A DNA stretch of 64,000 nucleotides from Terrimicrobiaceae bacterium (GTDB taxonomy: Bacteria; Verrucomicrobiota; Verrucomicrobiia; Chthoniobacterales; Terrimicrobiaceae). Under the pieces are notes generated by a model. That model did not search any database and was not told the origin of the DNA. It saw nothing but the letters and a program-made list of their open reading frames with translations. Below are positions 1 through 9,354 of the stretch, one piece after another (the stretch's first letter is position 1; every line of letters starts with the position of its first letter). The DNA lies in contig JAGYIV010000012.1 of NCBI GenBank assembly GCA_018402345.1, forward strand, positions 1 through 64,000. Reading direction: 5' to 3'. The position numbers and the translations under genes were made by a program.

Positions 1-4
1 ACGG

Positions 5-2434
5 CTAAGGGGTTTGATTGCTCGGGTTTGCGCCGAAGCGATCGACGGGGAAGACAAGGATGCGGGAGCCGTCCTTTTGATTTTCGGGTGTGCAGGCGGC
101 GAGGACGGCGATGACGGCGCCTTCTTCGTCGAGGACGATATTCGGCCGCTCGATGCGCTGAAATTTCTCCTCGCTGCCGTCGGCGAAGCGGATGGGGATT
201 TGGTTGGTGAAGAGAGGGTCTTTTGAAACCAATTCGTAGGAGAGGCCGTCCTTGGAGGTGTAGTAGGCGAAGCTTTTGTGGAACCCGGTGGCGAAGCCGT
301 GGAGGTCGGTGAGGAGCATGTGGTAGCGCTCGCCGTCGTGCCAGAGGCAGGGGTCTTCGTTTTGGAAACCGCTGGGCAGGGCGTTTTCACTTCCTTTGTG
401 CAGCATCGTGTAGGGGCCGAAAATGGAGTCGGCGCGGAAGGCGTGGATGTGGTGCAGGAGTTCGTCGAATTCCTTGCTGCCTGGAAATTTGGGGTTTTCC
501 ACCTTCACTTTGCCGACGCCGTAAACGGTGCCGTCCTTGTGAATCCAAAGCCCCGGGTTGTTCGCGGGGATGCACCAATCCTTGCGGCGTTCCCAGGGGC
601 CCTCGACCGAGTCGCTCACCGCCACGCCGCTTTTCCAGGCCGGGATGCCGAGGTGGTAGAGGTAGTATTTCCCATCGTGGAAGGCGATCTTCGGGTTGTG
701 GCAACCATCGGAGTCAAAAAAATCCCCCGGGCGCGGGCGAAAGACCTCGCCGGCGAAGGAGTAGGGGCCGAGGAGGTTTTTCGAGGTGGCGCGGACGATG
801 TAACTGGATTTCCATAGGTTGAAATTTTCACTCGGCCAGCAGGAGGCGAACATGTGGTAGGTGTCGCCGACTTTGATGATCGAGGGGTCCCAGAGGTGGA
901 ATCCTTCGAGCCGGAAACCTCCGTCCCGGAGAGGCTCGCCGAGCTTGGCTTTGAGCGGATTGTCGGTGGGCATCTGGGCGTTGACGCTTTTGCGCCAGTC
1001 GTGCAACTGGGTGAGGAGTGCGGCGGTTTTTTCCGGCATTTTGTCGGCGAGGTTGTGTTTTTCCCCGAGGTCCTTCCGCAAGTCGTAGAGCTCCACACGC
1101 TTGTCCTCATACCACTCGATGAGTTTGAAACCATCCGCGCGCACGGCACCGTAGGGCGATCCGCCCTGGTTGCTGTAGTGCGGGTAGTGCCAGAAGATCG
1201 GGCGCTCGGGCGAATCCTCACCTTCAAGTTCGGGCACGAGGGTCGTGCCGTCGAGGTGCTGCTGCGGAAGAGGCGGCAGCCCGGCCATGGCGAGGATGGT
1301 GGGGAAAAAATCCGGGGAGGCCACCGGCTTGGGGCAAACACTGCCCGGGCGGGTGGTGCCGGGCCACTTGACCAAGAGCGGTTCGCGCACGCCACCTTCG
1401 TAGGCCCAGCCTTTGCCCGCACGCAGGGGCAGGTTGGACGTGGGCGAACCCTCTGTCATGGCCCACCTTGCGGCCGCACCCGCCAGACCCAGCTCGGCGG
1501 TGGAGAGGCCTCCGTTGTCTGAGGTGAAAATGACGATGGTGTTTTCGTCGAGTTTCAGCTCGGCGAGTTTGTCGAGGATGCGGCCGACATTTTCATCGAG
1601 GTTCTCGACCATTGCCGCGTAGGCGGGGTTGTTTTGAACCTGCCTCACGGCGCGGCCGTTGTCGTCAAGAAACTCAGGGGATTCGCCAATGGGGAGTTTG
1701 GAGGCCTTGGCTTTGTATTTTTCGAGCAAACCGGGTTTGGCTTGGAGCGGATTGTGGACGGCATAGTGCGAGAGGTAGACGAGGAATGGCTTGTCGCGGT
1801 TCTGCTCAATGAAGCCGATCGCCTCACTGGTGAGGCGGTCGGTGAGGTATTCGCCATCCGGGCCGTCGGGCAGATTCGGAAGTTTATACGGGCTGAAGTA
1901 GGATGGCGGAGTGCCCTTACCGCAGCCGCCGAGGTTGAGGTCGAAGCCTTGGTGCTCGGCCCAATGCTCCGGCGAGTCGCCGAGGTGCCATTTTCCGAAG
2001 AATGCGGTTTTGTAGCCGCCGGCTTTCAACGCCTCGGCGACGGTGATTTCTTCGAGCGGCAGGAAGGGCTGGATGCCGGAGTGTTTGAGCTTTTGCGAGG
2101 GACTGTCCTTGCGGCCTGGCAACCAGTCGGTGACTCCTAAGCGGGCTGGATATTTTCCGGTCAGGATGCTCGCGCGCGTCGGCGAGCAGACCGGCGCGGC
2201 GGCGTAGGCATCGGTGAAACGCATGCCCTGCTGGGCCAGGCGGTCAAGGTTCGGGGTCTCGTAAAAGTTACTGCCGTAGCAGCCGAGGTCCGCCCAGCCG
2301 AGATCGTCGGCGAGGATGAAAACGATATTTGGTTTTTTCTTGGCGGGAGCCGCGTGGAGCATGGCGGATGCGGCGAGCAGGCACGCGCCTGCGAAAAGTG
2401 CGCTTTTCCAAAATAGGAAGAGAGACGGTTTCAT
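5..2434 (-). CDS. Secreted S1-type sulfatase fused to a C-terminal GH43-like beta-propeller
   Basis: 809 residues. A signal peptide (about 1-29) is followed by a formylglycine-dependent sulfatase domain: metal-binding DD at 43-44, the sulfatase signature CSPTR at 83-87 (Cys83 would become formylglycine), GKWHLG near 150 and TSDNGG near 305. The sulfatase fold ends near residue 490. The remaining 300 residues start with LWDPSIIKVGDTYHMFAS and contain NPKIAFHDGKYYLYH and NEDPCLWHDGERYHM, the repeated blade pattern of GH43/GH32-like five-bladed propellers. It probably removes sulfate from a glycan, with the propeller binding or cleaving the same glycan. It lies downstream of the fucosidase with a 4-nt ATGA overlap, so translation is probably coupled. 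Sulfatase identity is firm; the propeller family and substrate are inferred. Confidence 0.9.
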   Translation of the reverse strand: MKPSLFLFWKSALFAGACLLAASAMLHAAPAKKKPNIVFILADDLGWADLGCYGSNFYETPNLDRLAQQGMRFTDAYAAAPVCSPTRASILTGKYPARLGVTDWLPGRKDSPSQKLKHSGIQPFLPLEEITVAEALKAGGYKTAFFGKWHLGDSPEHWAEHQGFDLNLGGCGKGTPPSYFSPYKLPNLPDGPDGEYLTDRLTSEAIGFIEQNRDKPFLVYLSHYAVHNPLQAKPGLLEKYKAKASKLPIGESPEFLDDNGRAVRQVQNNPAYAAMVENLDENVGRILDKLAELKLDENTIVIFTSDNGGLSTAELGLAGAAARWAMTEGSPTSNLPLRAGKGWAYEGGVREPLLVKWPGTTRPGSVCPKPVASPDFFPTILAMAGLPPLPQQHLDGTTLVPELEGEDSPERPIFWHYPHYSNQGGSPYGAVRADGFKLIEWYEDKRVELYDLRKDLGEKHNLADKMPEKTAALLTQLHDWRKSVNAQMPTDNPLKAKLGEPLRDGGFRLEGFHLWDPSIIKVGDTYHMFASCWPSENFNLWKSSYIVRATSKNLLGPYSFAGEVFRPRPGDFFDSDGCHNPKIAFHDGKYYLYHLGIPAWKSGVAVSDSVEGPWERRKDWCIPANNPGLWIHKDGTVYGVGKVKVENPKFPGSKEFDELLHHIHAFRADSIFGPYTMLHKGSENALPSGFQNEDPCLWHDGERYHMLLTDLHGFATGFHKSFAYYTSKDGLSYELVSKDPLFTNQIPIRFADGSEEKFQRIERPNIVLDEEGAVIAVLAACTPENQKDGSRILVFPVDRFGANPSNQTP

Positions 2435-4221
2435 GGAAGTGGAGTCAGTGTGAGGCTTTTGAAGAGCATGAGTTCTTTGCCGGTGATTTCGTCGGCTTTG
2501 ATGGCAATGTCACAGGTGCCGGGTTCAAGGGCGATTTGGCCGAGGTCGAGGGCGACATTCATGCCTGTTTGGGACACTTTGCCTTGGAGCGTTTGGTTCC
2601 CGATCAAGATGCTGAACTTACCGCCGAAGGATGGTTGGCTTTTGGCGGCGATGGGTCCGCCGTCGGTTTCGATCTTGGCTTTGTCCGCTTCTGGCGCGTC
2701 GTAGTGGACGGTGACTTGGAATGTGCTTGGGCGGGTCAGGCGGGTTTTCCAACGCACGACGCAGTCTTTGGTTTTCCAGCCTTTCGCATGGGCGGTGATC
2801 GAAGTGCCTTTGCCGAGGCTCCAGCCTTTGCGGTCCACCGGGCCGAGAAGCTCGGCGGTGAAGACGCTGAGGGTGTTGGTGGTATTGGTTTGCAGGAGTC
2901 GTGCGGCATCGCCGGTTGGGCGCTTTTTACATTCCAGCGCGATCACGCTATCTGCGGCATCCGGCGCGGCGGCGGGCAGTGTGATTTGGAGGTCGGGTCC
3001 GATTCGTTCAAAGACGAGCGGGGTCTTTGGATCGGCAAGGAGTGAGGCGCTGGAGACTTCGGCATCCAGCCCGCCGACGAGCAGTTTTCCATCCTTCGGC
3101 CAGTCGAAGACATGGAGGTAAAGGGTGTTTCCTTTGAGGGTGGATTCGCCCCAACTTTGCGGCGCGAGCGGGGTGCGTTCGGTGCCGCGAATGGAGTCGC
3201 CATTGACCTTCCACCATTTGGCGATGGCGTCGAGAATTTCGCGGTCTTCGGAGGCGAAGGTGCCGTCACCTTTCGGGCCGATATTCAGCAGGAGGTTGCC
3301 ACCGCGTGCGGCGGCCTTGGCGAGGAGTTGGATGAAGTGCCCAGGCGGTTTGTGGGATTTGTCGTGGGCGTGGTAGCCGTAGGATTCGTTGGTCGTTGGG
3401 ATGGCCTCCCAATCTTGCTCTTCGGGGGCGATCATGAGTCCGAATTCGGCGGGACGGTCGGTGGTGGTGTGGTAATCCCCGTAAGCGGAACCTGCGATGC
3501 GGCCGTTGAGGATCAAATTGGGATCTTCTTTGCGCAAGGCGTCGAGGATTTGGAGGTTCAGTTCCTGGGGATTATGGTGCGGGGTGTCCCCCCAGAGGAT
3601 CGCGGGTTGGTAATTGCGGATGAGTTCCAGCATTTGCGGCAGGGCCTTGCCTTCCACACAGGCCTTGCGGCGCTCGGGGCCGTTGGGCTCGGGAAAGCGG
3701 GGGTCGCCGGAGAGCGACCAGTCGATGGCGTGGGAGTAATAGACACCCAGCTTGATGCCGTGCTTGTCACAGGCGGTTTTGAGTTCGCGTAAGGGATCGC
3801 GGCCAAATCGGCTTGTCTTGGCGACACTGTAGTCGTCGGCCTTGGAATCGAACATCGCCACGCCGTCGTGGTGCATGGCGGTAATGATGATATAGCCCAT
3901 GCCGGTTTGCTTCGCGGCGCGCACCCACTCGTCGGCATTAAAGGATGCCGGATTGAAAGGCTTCACGACTTGTTCGAGATAGGTGTCGCGTTTGATTTTG
4001 GCGATGCGCTGGATGTGCTCCGCGTAGCCCTCGACCCTCTGTCCTTTCCACTCGCCCGCCAGCGAGGAGTAGACGCCCCAGTGGATGAACATGCCGAAGC
4101 GGGCTTCGCGCCACCAATCCATGCGGTTCAGAGCTTCCATCGACTTGGCAGCGTTCGTGCTGGCAGATGTGGAAAACAGGATTGCGAATGCGGCGGCAAG
4201 GGAGGGTAGAGTTTTTATCAT
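2431..4221 (-). CDS. Secreted alpha-L-fucosidase, GH29 family
   Basis: 596 residues with a signal peptide (about 1-24, ending TNAA). The catalytic barrel carries the GH29 hallmarks WWREARFGMFIHWGVYS (36-52) and the tract from MGYIIITAMHHDG to KLGVYYS. The likely nucleophile is Asp212 in AILWGDTP, matching the W-x-D position of the family. The last 150 residues form a beta-rich accessory domain, probably carbohydrate binding. It would release terminal L-fucose outside the cytoplasm. It is the first gene of a leftward operon with the sulfatase and is divergent from the GH2 operon across an AT-rich gap. The pairing of fucosidase and sulfatase suggests a sulfated fucosylated substrate (fucoidan-like, mucin-like or similar), which the sequence does not settle. 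Confidence 0.93.
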   Translation of the reverse strand: MIKTLPSLAAAFAILFSTSASTNAAKSMEALNRMDWWREARFGMFIHWGVYSSLAGEWKGQRVEGYAEHIQRIAKIKRDTYLEQVVKPFNPASFNADEWVRAAKQTGMGYIIITAMHHDGVAMFDSKADDYSVAKTSRFGRDPLRELKTACDKHGIKLGVYYSHAIDWSLSGDPRFPEPNGPERRKACVEGKALPQMLELIRNYQPAILWGDTPHHNPQELNLQILDALRKEDPNLILNGRIAGSAYGDYHTTTDRPAEFGLMIAPEEQDWEAIPTTNESYGYHAHDKSHKPPGHFIQLLAKAAARGGNLLLNIGPKGDGTFASEDREILDAIAKWWKVNGDSIRGTERTPLAPQSWGESTLKGNTLYLHVFDWPKDGKLLVGGLDAEVSSASLLADPKTPLVFERIGPDLQITLPAAAPDAADSVIALECKKRPTGDAARLLQTNTTNTLSVFTAELLGPVDRKGWSLGKGTSITAHAKGWKTKDCVVRWKTRLTRPSTFQVTVHYDAPEADKAKIETDGGPIAAKSQPSFGGKFSILIGNQTLQGKVSQTGMNVALDLGQIALEPGTCDIAIKADEITGKELMLFKSLTLTPLP

Positions 4222-4426
4222 GGGAGCCTTGAGGGAATGGGGGAAAAGTGAAAATCTGGGATCGAAATTCCGGGTTTTCGCGGACTGCAGAACGGATATG
4301 AAAATTGATGCGGCGTTGAGAATCGCATTATTGAAATTAAATGATGTAACATTTATTATTTATTTGAAACAAACATTGCAATTTGGTTTTATTTGTAAAA
4401 TTAAATCAGGAATTGAATGAAATACC
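4222..4426. promoter_or_regulatory. AT-rich divergent promoter region
   Basis: About 200 bases separate the starts of the leftward GH29/sulfatase operon and the rightward GH2 operon. The half nearest the GH2 gene (4318-4426) is very AT-rich with runs such as ATTTATTATTTATTTG and TTGCAATTTGG, in sharp contrast to the GC-rich genes. It must hold both promoters. I could not pick -35/-10 pairs with confidence, and no strong Shine-Dalgarno precedes the start at 4427. Confidence 0.5.
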
Positions 4427-7282
4427 ATGAAATTTATCTGTGAATTACCGCATTTTTTAGCCAAGCGCTGGGCGATTTTGCTTCTCCTGCTTTGGACTCT
4501 TCCAGTGGCGGGTGCAGATTCCCAATCACTGGCGGGCGAGTGGCAGGTTCGCTTGGATCCGAAGGTCGTTGGGCTCAGCCAAAATTGGATCGCGCCGGAG
4601 GTGCAGTTCGAGCAAACGATGACGCTGCCGGGGACCACGGACGAGGCGGGACTGGGCGTGGCACTCGCGATGCAACCGGTCGTCAGCAAAGAGGGGCTTG
4701 CGCGCTTGCACCGGAAGAATGCCTTCGTGGGTCCCGCTTGGTATCGCCGCACCATCGAAATTCCGCAGAATTGGAAAGGCCGCCGCATCACGCTCTCGCT
4801 CGAGCGGGTGATTTGGGAGAGCCAAGCGTGGATCGATGGGAGGGCTGTCGGGAAACAGAACTCCCTTAGCGCACCGCATGTTTTCGATCTCGGCAGCCTT
4901 GCTCCCGGGCGCCACGAACTCGTCATTCGCGTGGATAACCGTCAGCAATTCGATGTCGGCCGCTCTCACGCCTACATCGAGGACACCCAATCGATCTGGA
5001 ACGGCATCGTTGGAAAGATCGAACTCCGCGCGACTCCGCCGGTTTGGATCGATGCCGTCCGCATCGAGCTTGATCCCGCCAAGGCTGGTGCCGAAGTGCG
5101 GATTTCCAATACCACTGGCGACAAAGGCGAAGGGACTCTGGTGGGCAAGCTGACCGGTCCCGGAATCGACGAGGCGATCAGCGCCCCCGTGCAGTGGGAT
5201 GCCAAGGGCGGTTCGGTTTTTTTGGATTTCAAAAACAAAAACCTTCCGCTCTGGAGTGAATTCGCGCCGAACCTCTGCAAGCTCGCGCTCACGCTTCAGA
5301 CGCCCTCCGGCATTGACTCCAAAGAAGTCTCCTGCGGCTTCCGCAAAATCGCTACCCGTGGACCGGAACTCCTCCTCGACGGTCACCGCATCTTCCTGCG
5401 AGGCACGCACGAGGGCGTCACATTCCCGCTCACAGGCTACGCGCCGATGGATGTCGAAGGCTGGCGTCGCATTTTCAAAGTCCTGAAGGAATGGGGTCTC
5501 AACCACCTTCGCTTCCACTCCTACTGTCCCCCGGAGGCTTGTTTCACAGCAGCCGACGAGGAGGGCATCTACCTTCAAGCCGAGTTGCCGCTCTGGACCG
5601 GTGACCTCGGGAAGCCCGGCGACGCGAGCCGTGTGGCGTGGGTTCGTGACGAGGGGAAGCGGATTTTCGAGGCCTATGGGAACCATCCCTCGCTCGTCCT
5701 GTTCTCCCTCGGAAACGAACTCCACGGGACATACGAGTTCATGAAAACCCTGCTCGCCGAGTTGCAGCAGGCCGACCCTCGCCGCCTTTATACAAGCACC
5801 TCAAACCGCCTCTGGATCGTCGACGCACCCGAGAAAACCGGCGAGAAGGACGGTCCGCCCGAGACCGATGACTTCCTTGTCGAGCGGGCGATCCGCATCG
5901 ATGGTAAAATCCAAGGCATGCGTGGCCAGGCGTTCTTCGACCGCGAGCCAAACACTACCGACGATTTCAGCGCCATCCTCGCCCGCACCAACAAACCGCT
6001 GCTCACCCACGAGATCGGCCAGTGGAATGTTTTTCCCAACCTCGCCGAGATTCCAAAATACACAGGCGTCCTCCGCCCGATCAATCTGGAAGCCATTCGG
6101 GACGACCTCAAAAAGAACGGCCTTCTTGCACAGGCGCCAGACTTCACCCGCGTCTCGGGCAAATTCGCCGCCGAGCTTTACAAACAGGAAATCGAACTCG
6201 CCCTGAGGAGCAAACCCCTCGCCGGCTACCAACTCCTCGACCTCCACGACTACCCCGGCCAAGGCACGGCGCATGTGGGATTCCTCGATTCCTTCTGGGA
6301 GTCCAAAGGCGTCGCCGATCCCGCAGCATTCCGCGAGGTTGCTGCGCCTGTCGTGCCGCTCGTTCGCATGCCGAAGAGGGTTTTCACATCTGCGGAAACT
6401 TTCATCGGCAAAGTCGAGTTCGCCAACTTCTCGCAAAAGCCACTCGCCGCCGTCTCGACAAAATGGGAACTCCGTTCGCCCGATGGCCTGATCGCCGATG
6501 GCAGCCTGCCCGCAGTCGATATCCCTCTTGGAGCCTGCCATCCTGCCGGCGAAATCCAAATTCCCCTCACGAGCGTGGGCAAGCCAACCGAGGCCACGCT
6601 GACCCTCACGGCGGGCACCGCCAAAAACTCTTGGCGTCTCTGGATTGTCCCGCCGGCCGCCACCATCGATGCCGCAGGCGTGCTCGTCACCCCGTCGCTT
6701 CGGGAGGCCAAGGCCGCACTCGCGAAAGGCGGCCGCGTTCTCTACTCGCCCGCGCAAGGTGCCATCCGCCAGCGCCAGGACACCGCCTTCCTCCCGTGCT
6801 TCTGGAGTCCCGTCTACTTCACCAACCAAGCCGGAACCATGGGCCTCCTCATCGACAACAAACACCCGGCCCTCGCGGATTTCCCCACGGCCGACCACTC
6901 TGACTGGCAATGGTGGAGCATCCTCACGCCCTCGCCCGGTGCCGTGGTGCTCGATCAAGTCGCCCTCAAATCCAAACCCATCGTCCAAGTCATCGACGCG
7001 TTTTCCCGGAACCAAAAACTTGGCCTCGCCTTCGAAGCCAAGGTGGGCGCGGGTCATCTCGTCATCTGCGCAGCGGATTTCAGCGAAGCGGCGCTCCAAG
7101 ACCCCATGCGCCGCCAACTCCACGCCAGCCTCGTCCGGTATCTCTCAAAAACCACAACTCCCCCGCCCGACGAACTCACCGCCGCCCAGCTGGACCAGCT
7201 TTTTCAAGATGTTTCCGACAACGAAAAAACCATCCACGGCGAATGGGCCAAGGACCTCGAACCCCCGCCACCCAAAAAGTGA
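4427..7282 (+). CDS. Secreted GH2-family glycoside hydrolase
   Basis: 951 residues. A long N-terminal stretch with a hydrophobic core (about 15-30, ending VAGA) acts as signal peptide. The order of domains is GH2 sugar-binding jelly roll (about 60-205, with the AWYRRTI motif), immunoglobulin-like domain (205-310) and TIM barrel. Glu431 in LGNELHG fits the GH2 acid/base position, and a Glu near 540 in LTHEIGQW is the candidate nucleophile. The C-terminal 300 residues are additional beta-rich modules. It probably cleaves a beta-linked galactoside or similar residue in the periplasm or outside. It heads a four-gene run in which every junction overlaps by 4 nt. Exact specificity (galactosidase, glucuronidase, mannosidase) cannot be read from the sequence. 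Confidence 0.85.
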   Translation: MKFICELPHFLAKRWAILLLLLWTLPVAGADSQSLAGEWQVRLDPKVVGLSQNWIAPEVQFEQTMTLPGTTDEAGLGVALAMQPVVSKEGLARLHRKNAFVGPAWYRRTIEIPQNWKGRRITLSLERVIWESQAWIDGRAVGKQNSLSAPHVFDLGSLAPGRHELVIRVDNRQQFDVGRSHAYIEDTQSIWNGIVGKIELRATPPVWIDAVRIELDPAKAGAEVRISNTTGDKGEGTLVGKLTGPGIDEAISAPVQWDAKGGSVFLDFKNKNLPLWSEFAPNLCKLALTLQTPSGIDSKEVSCGFRKIATRGPELLLDGHRIFLRGTHEGVTFPLTGYAPMDVEGWRRIFKVLKEWGLNHLRFHSYCPPEACFTAADEEGIYLQAELPLWTGDLGKPGDASRVAWVRDEGKRIFEAYGNHPSLVLFSLGNELHGTYEFMKTLLAELQQADPRRLYTSTSNRLWIVDAPEKTGEKDGPPETDDFLVERAIRIDGKIQGMRGQAFFDREPNTTDDFSAILARTNKPLLTHEIGQWNVFPNLAEIPKYTGVLRPINLEAIRDDLKKNGLLAQAPDFTRVSGKFAAELYKQEIELALRSKPLAGYQLLDLHDYPGQGTAHVGFLDSFWESKGVADPAAFREVAAPVVPLVRMPKRVFTSAETFIGKVEFANFSQKPLAAVSTKWELRSPDGLIADGSLPAVDIPLGACHPAGEIQIPLTSVGKPTEATLTLTAGTAKNSWRLWIVPPAATIDAAGVLVTPSLREAKAALAKGGRVLYSPAQGAIRQRQDTAFLPCFWSPVYFTNQAGTMGLLIDNKHPALADFPTADHSDWQWWSILTPSPGAVVLDQVALKSKPIVQVIDAFSRNQKLGLAFEAKVGAGHLVICAADFSEAALQDPMRRQLHASLVRYLSKTTTPPPDELTAAQLDQLFQDVSDNEKTIHGEWAKDLEPPPPKK

Positions 7283-9354
7283 GAGTATTCTTTGTTGCCC
7301 TTCTCGGGCTCGCCTCTCTGGGACACAGCTCTGGGCGGGAAGTTGTGCCGCTGGTCGAGGATTGGAAGTTCCTCAAGCGCGAGATCGCACCCGACCAGAA
7401 CGCCGAGGAATGGCGAAATTTCAAAACGCCGCCGTGGGAAGTTGTAAGCATTCCGCATACTTGGAATGCAGAGGATGGCGCGAATGGGTTGGCTGCCGAT
7501 TCCGGCGTGCCAGAGGGCTACTATCGCGGTCCGGCTTGGTATGAGCGGGCGTTGCCGGTGCCGGCAGAGTGGAAGGGGCGGCGAGTCTTTGTGCGTTTCG
7601 AAGGCGTCTCGCTGGTGGCGGATGTTTTGATCAACCGCATCCCCGTCGGCCAACACCGTGGGGCGTTCGGGGCATTTTGTTTCGAGATCACTCCCTACCT
7701 CAAATTCGATGGCAAGGATGCGATGAGGGTTCGTGTGGACAACTCGCGGGCCTTCGATGTCGCCCCGCTTTCGGGGGACTTTACGATTTTTGGCGGCATT
7801 TACCGGCCGGTCGAAATTTTCAGCACCGGCGAGGTCTGCATCACGCCGACCTTCTTCGGATCGTCCGGCGTCTTTTTGACCCTTCAGAATATGGGCAAGG
7901 AAAAGGCCGAGGTCGAAGTGAAGACGCTCATTTCGAGCGAAGGTTCGGATTTGCAGGACATCGCACTCGAGATCGAAATCAAGAACGCCGAGGGTGTGAT
8001 GGTCGCCAAAAAAACCGAACACATCGGCAAGGCGGCACCCAACGGCCACACTGCCGCAATAGAAATCCCCTCCCCGCGCCTTTGGAGGGGAGTCGCTGAT
8101 CCTTATCTTTACTCCGCCACAGTGCGACTGAAGCGCGGCGGAGAATTGCTCGATGAGGTGACGCAGCCCTTGGGGATACGCACGGTGGCCATCGACAAGG
8201 AAGAAGGCTTTTTGCTGAATGGCGAACCCTACGCGCTGCACGGGGTGAACCGCCATCAGGAGCGCACGGACAAAGGCTGGGCACTTTCCAATGCCGACCA
8301 CGACGAGGACCATGCGCTCATCCGCGAGATGGGGGCCAATACCATCCGGCACGCCCACTACCAGCAGGCGGGATACTTCCATGGCCTCAACGACCGCCAT
8401 GGGATTATTTCGTGGGAGGAAATTCCGCTTGTCGATGCCGTGAGCGCCTCGCCCGAGTTCCTCGCCAACGCCCGCCAGCAGTTGCAGGAAATGGTTTACC
8501 AAAATTACAACCACCCATCAGTCGGCATGTGGGGAATCTTCAACGAACTCGACTGCGGCGCGATGGCCACAGCTCCGGCGGTGCCAGTCGTCGATGACCT
8601 CCAAAAACTCGCCAAGCAAATCGATCCGACCCGCCCAACGGTCGCGGCGTCATTTCGGCAGAACGCCGGAGCCAAACACAGAATCCCCGAGGCGGCGGCG
8701 TGGAATATTTATCCTGGTTGGTATAGCTCCAGTCCGGACGATGCCGCCGGCTGGATTGCCGATTTCAGCAAACAAATGGGCGCTCGCATTGGAATCAGCG
8801 AATACGGCGCGGGGGCGAATCCCGGGCAATTTCAAGAGGGCGAGCTTGTGCGTCCGGTCCACAATGGGTCACTGCATCCGCAGGAGTGGCAGAACTATTT
8901 CCACGAACGCCTCTGGACGCAGTTGAAGGACAACCCGAACCTCTGGGGCACTTGGATTTGGGCGATGTTCGACTTCGCAGTGGACAAGCGGAACGAAGGG
9001 GGAATCCCGGGCCTCAACGACAAGGGCGTGGTGACCCGCGATCGCAAAACAAAAAAAGACACCTTCTATTTTTACAAGGCGAACTGGAACCCCGATCCCA
9101 TGGTTCGTATCGCTTCCCGGGCTGCCTCGCCGCGCAAGCAGGCGGTCACCGAGGTGAAGGTTTATTCAAACTGCGCGGAGGTGGAACTTTTCGTGAATGG
9201 CCAATCCGCCGGGCTCGCCAAGCCCGATGCCAGCAAGGTTTGCCGGTGGCCCGCCGTCGCTCTCCAGCCCGGTGCGAACACGATCAAAGCCGTCGCGGAA
9301 CGCGAAGGTGTGTCCGATGCCTGCGAGTGGAATTTAGAAAAAACCAATCCATGA
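7279..9354 (+). CDS. Secreted GH2-family beta-galactosidase-like enzyme
   Basis: The open frame extends upstream, but the GTG at 7279 overlaps the previous stop (GTGA) and opens directly onto a signal peptide (VRVFFVALLGLASLGHSSG), so I choose it; this gives 691 residues. It has a GH2 N-terminal domain with PAWYERALPVP and GGIYRPVEI, then an Ig-like domain and a barrel with GVNRHQERTDKGWA. Catalytic candidates are acid/base Glu423 (GIFNELD) and nucleophile Glu508 (GISEYGAGA). The C-terminal stretch VELFVNGQSAG is the usual beta-sandwich cap. It is shorter than LacZ, fitting the secreted GH2 enzymes of glycan-degradation loci. It should act with its neighbours on the same extracellular polysaccharide. 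Confidence 0.88.
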   Translation: MRVFFVALLGLASLGHSSGREVVPLVEDWKFLKREIAPDQNAEEWRNFKTPPWEVVSIPHTWNAEDGANGLAADSGVPEGYYRGPAWYERALPVPAEWKGRRVFVRFEGVSLVADVLINRIPVGQHRGAFGAFCFEITPYLKFDGKDAMRVRVDNSRAFDVAPLSGDFTIFGGIYRPVEIFSTGEVCITPTFFGSSGVFLTLQNMGKEKAEVEVKTLISSEGSDLQDIALEIEIKNAEGVMVAKKTEHIGKAAPNGHTAAIEIPSPRLWRGVADPYLYSATVRLKRGGELLDEVTQPLGIRTVAIDKEEGFLLNGEPYALHGVNRHQERTDKGWALSNADHDEDHALIREMGANTIRHAHYQQAGYFHGLNDRHGIISWEEIPLVDAVSASPEFLANARQQLQEMVYQNYNHPSVGMWGIFNELDCGAMATAPAVPVVDDLQKLAKQIDPTRPTVAASFRQNAGAKHRIPEAAAWNIYPGWYSSSPDDAAGWIADFSKQMGARIGISEYGAGANPGQFQEGELVRPVHNGSLHPQEWQNYFHERLWTQLKDNPNLWGTWIWAMFDFAVDKRNEGGIPGLNDKGVVTRDRKTKKDTFYFYKANWNPDPMVRIASRAASPRKQAVTEVKVYSNCAEVELFVNGQSAGLAKPDASKVCRWPAVALQPGANTIKAVAEREGVSDACEWNLEKTNP

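Noticed and set aside
278-817. Long plus-strand open frames over the sulfatase gene
   Set aside because: They are antisense shadows caused by GC-rich third positions; composition and lack of motifs show no coding.
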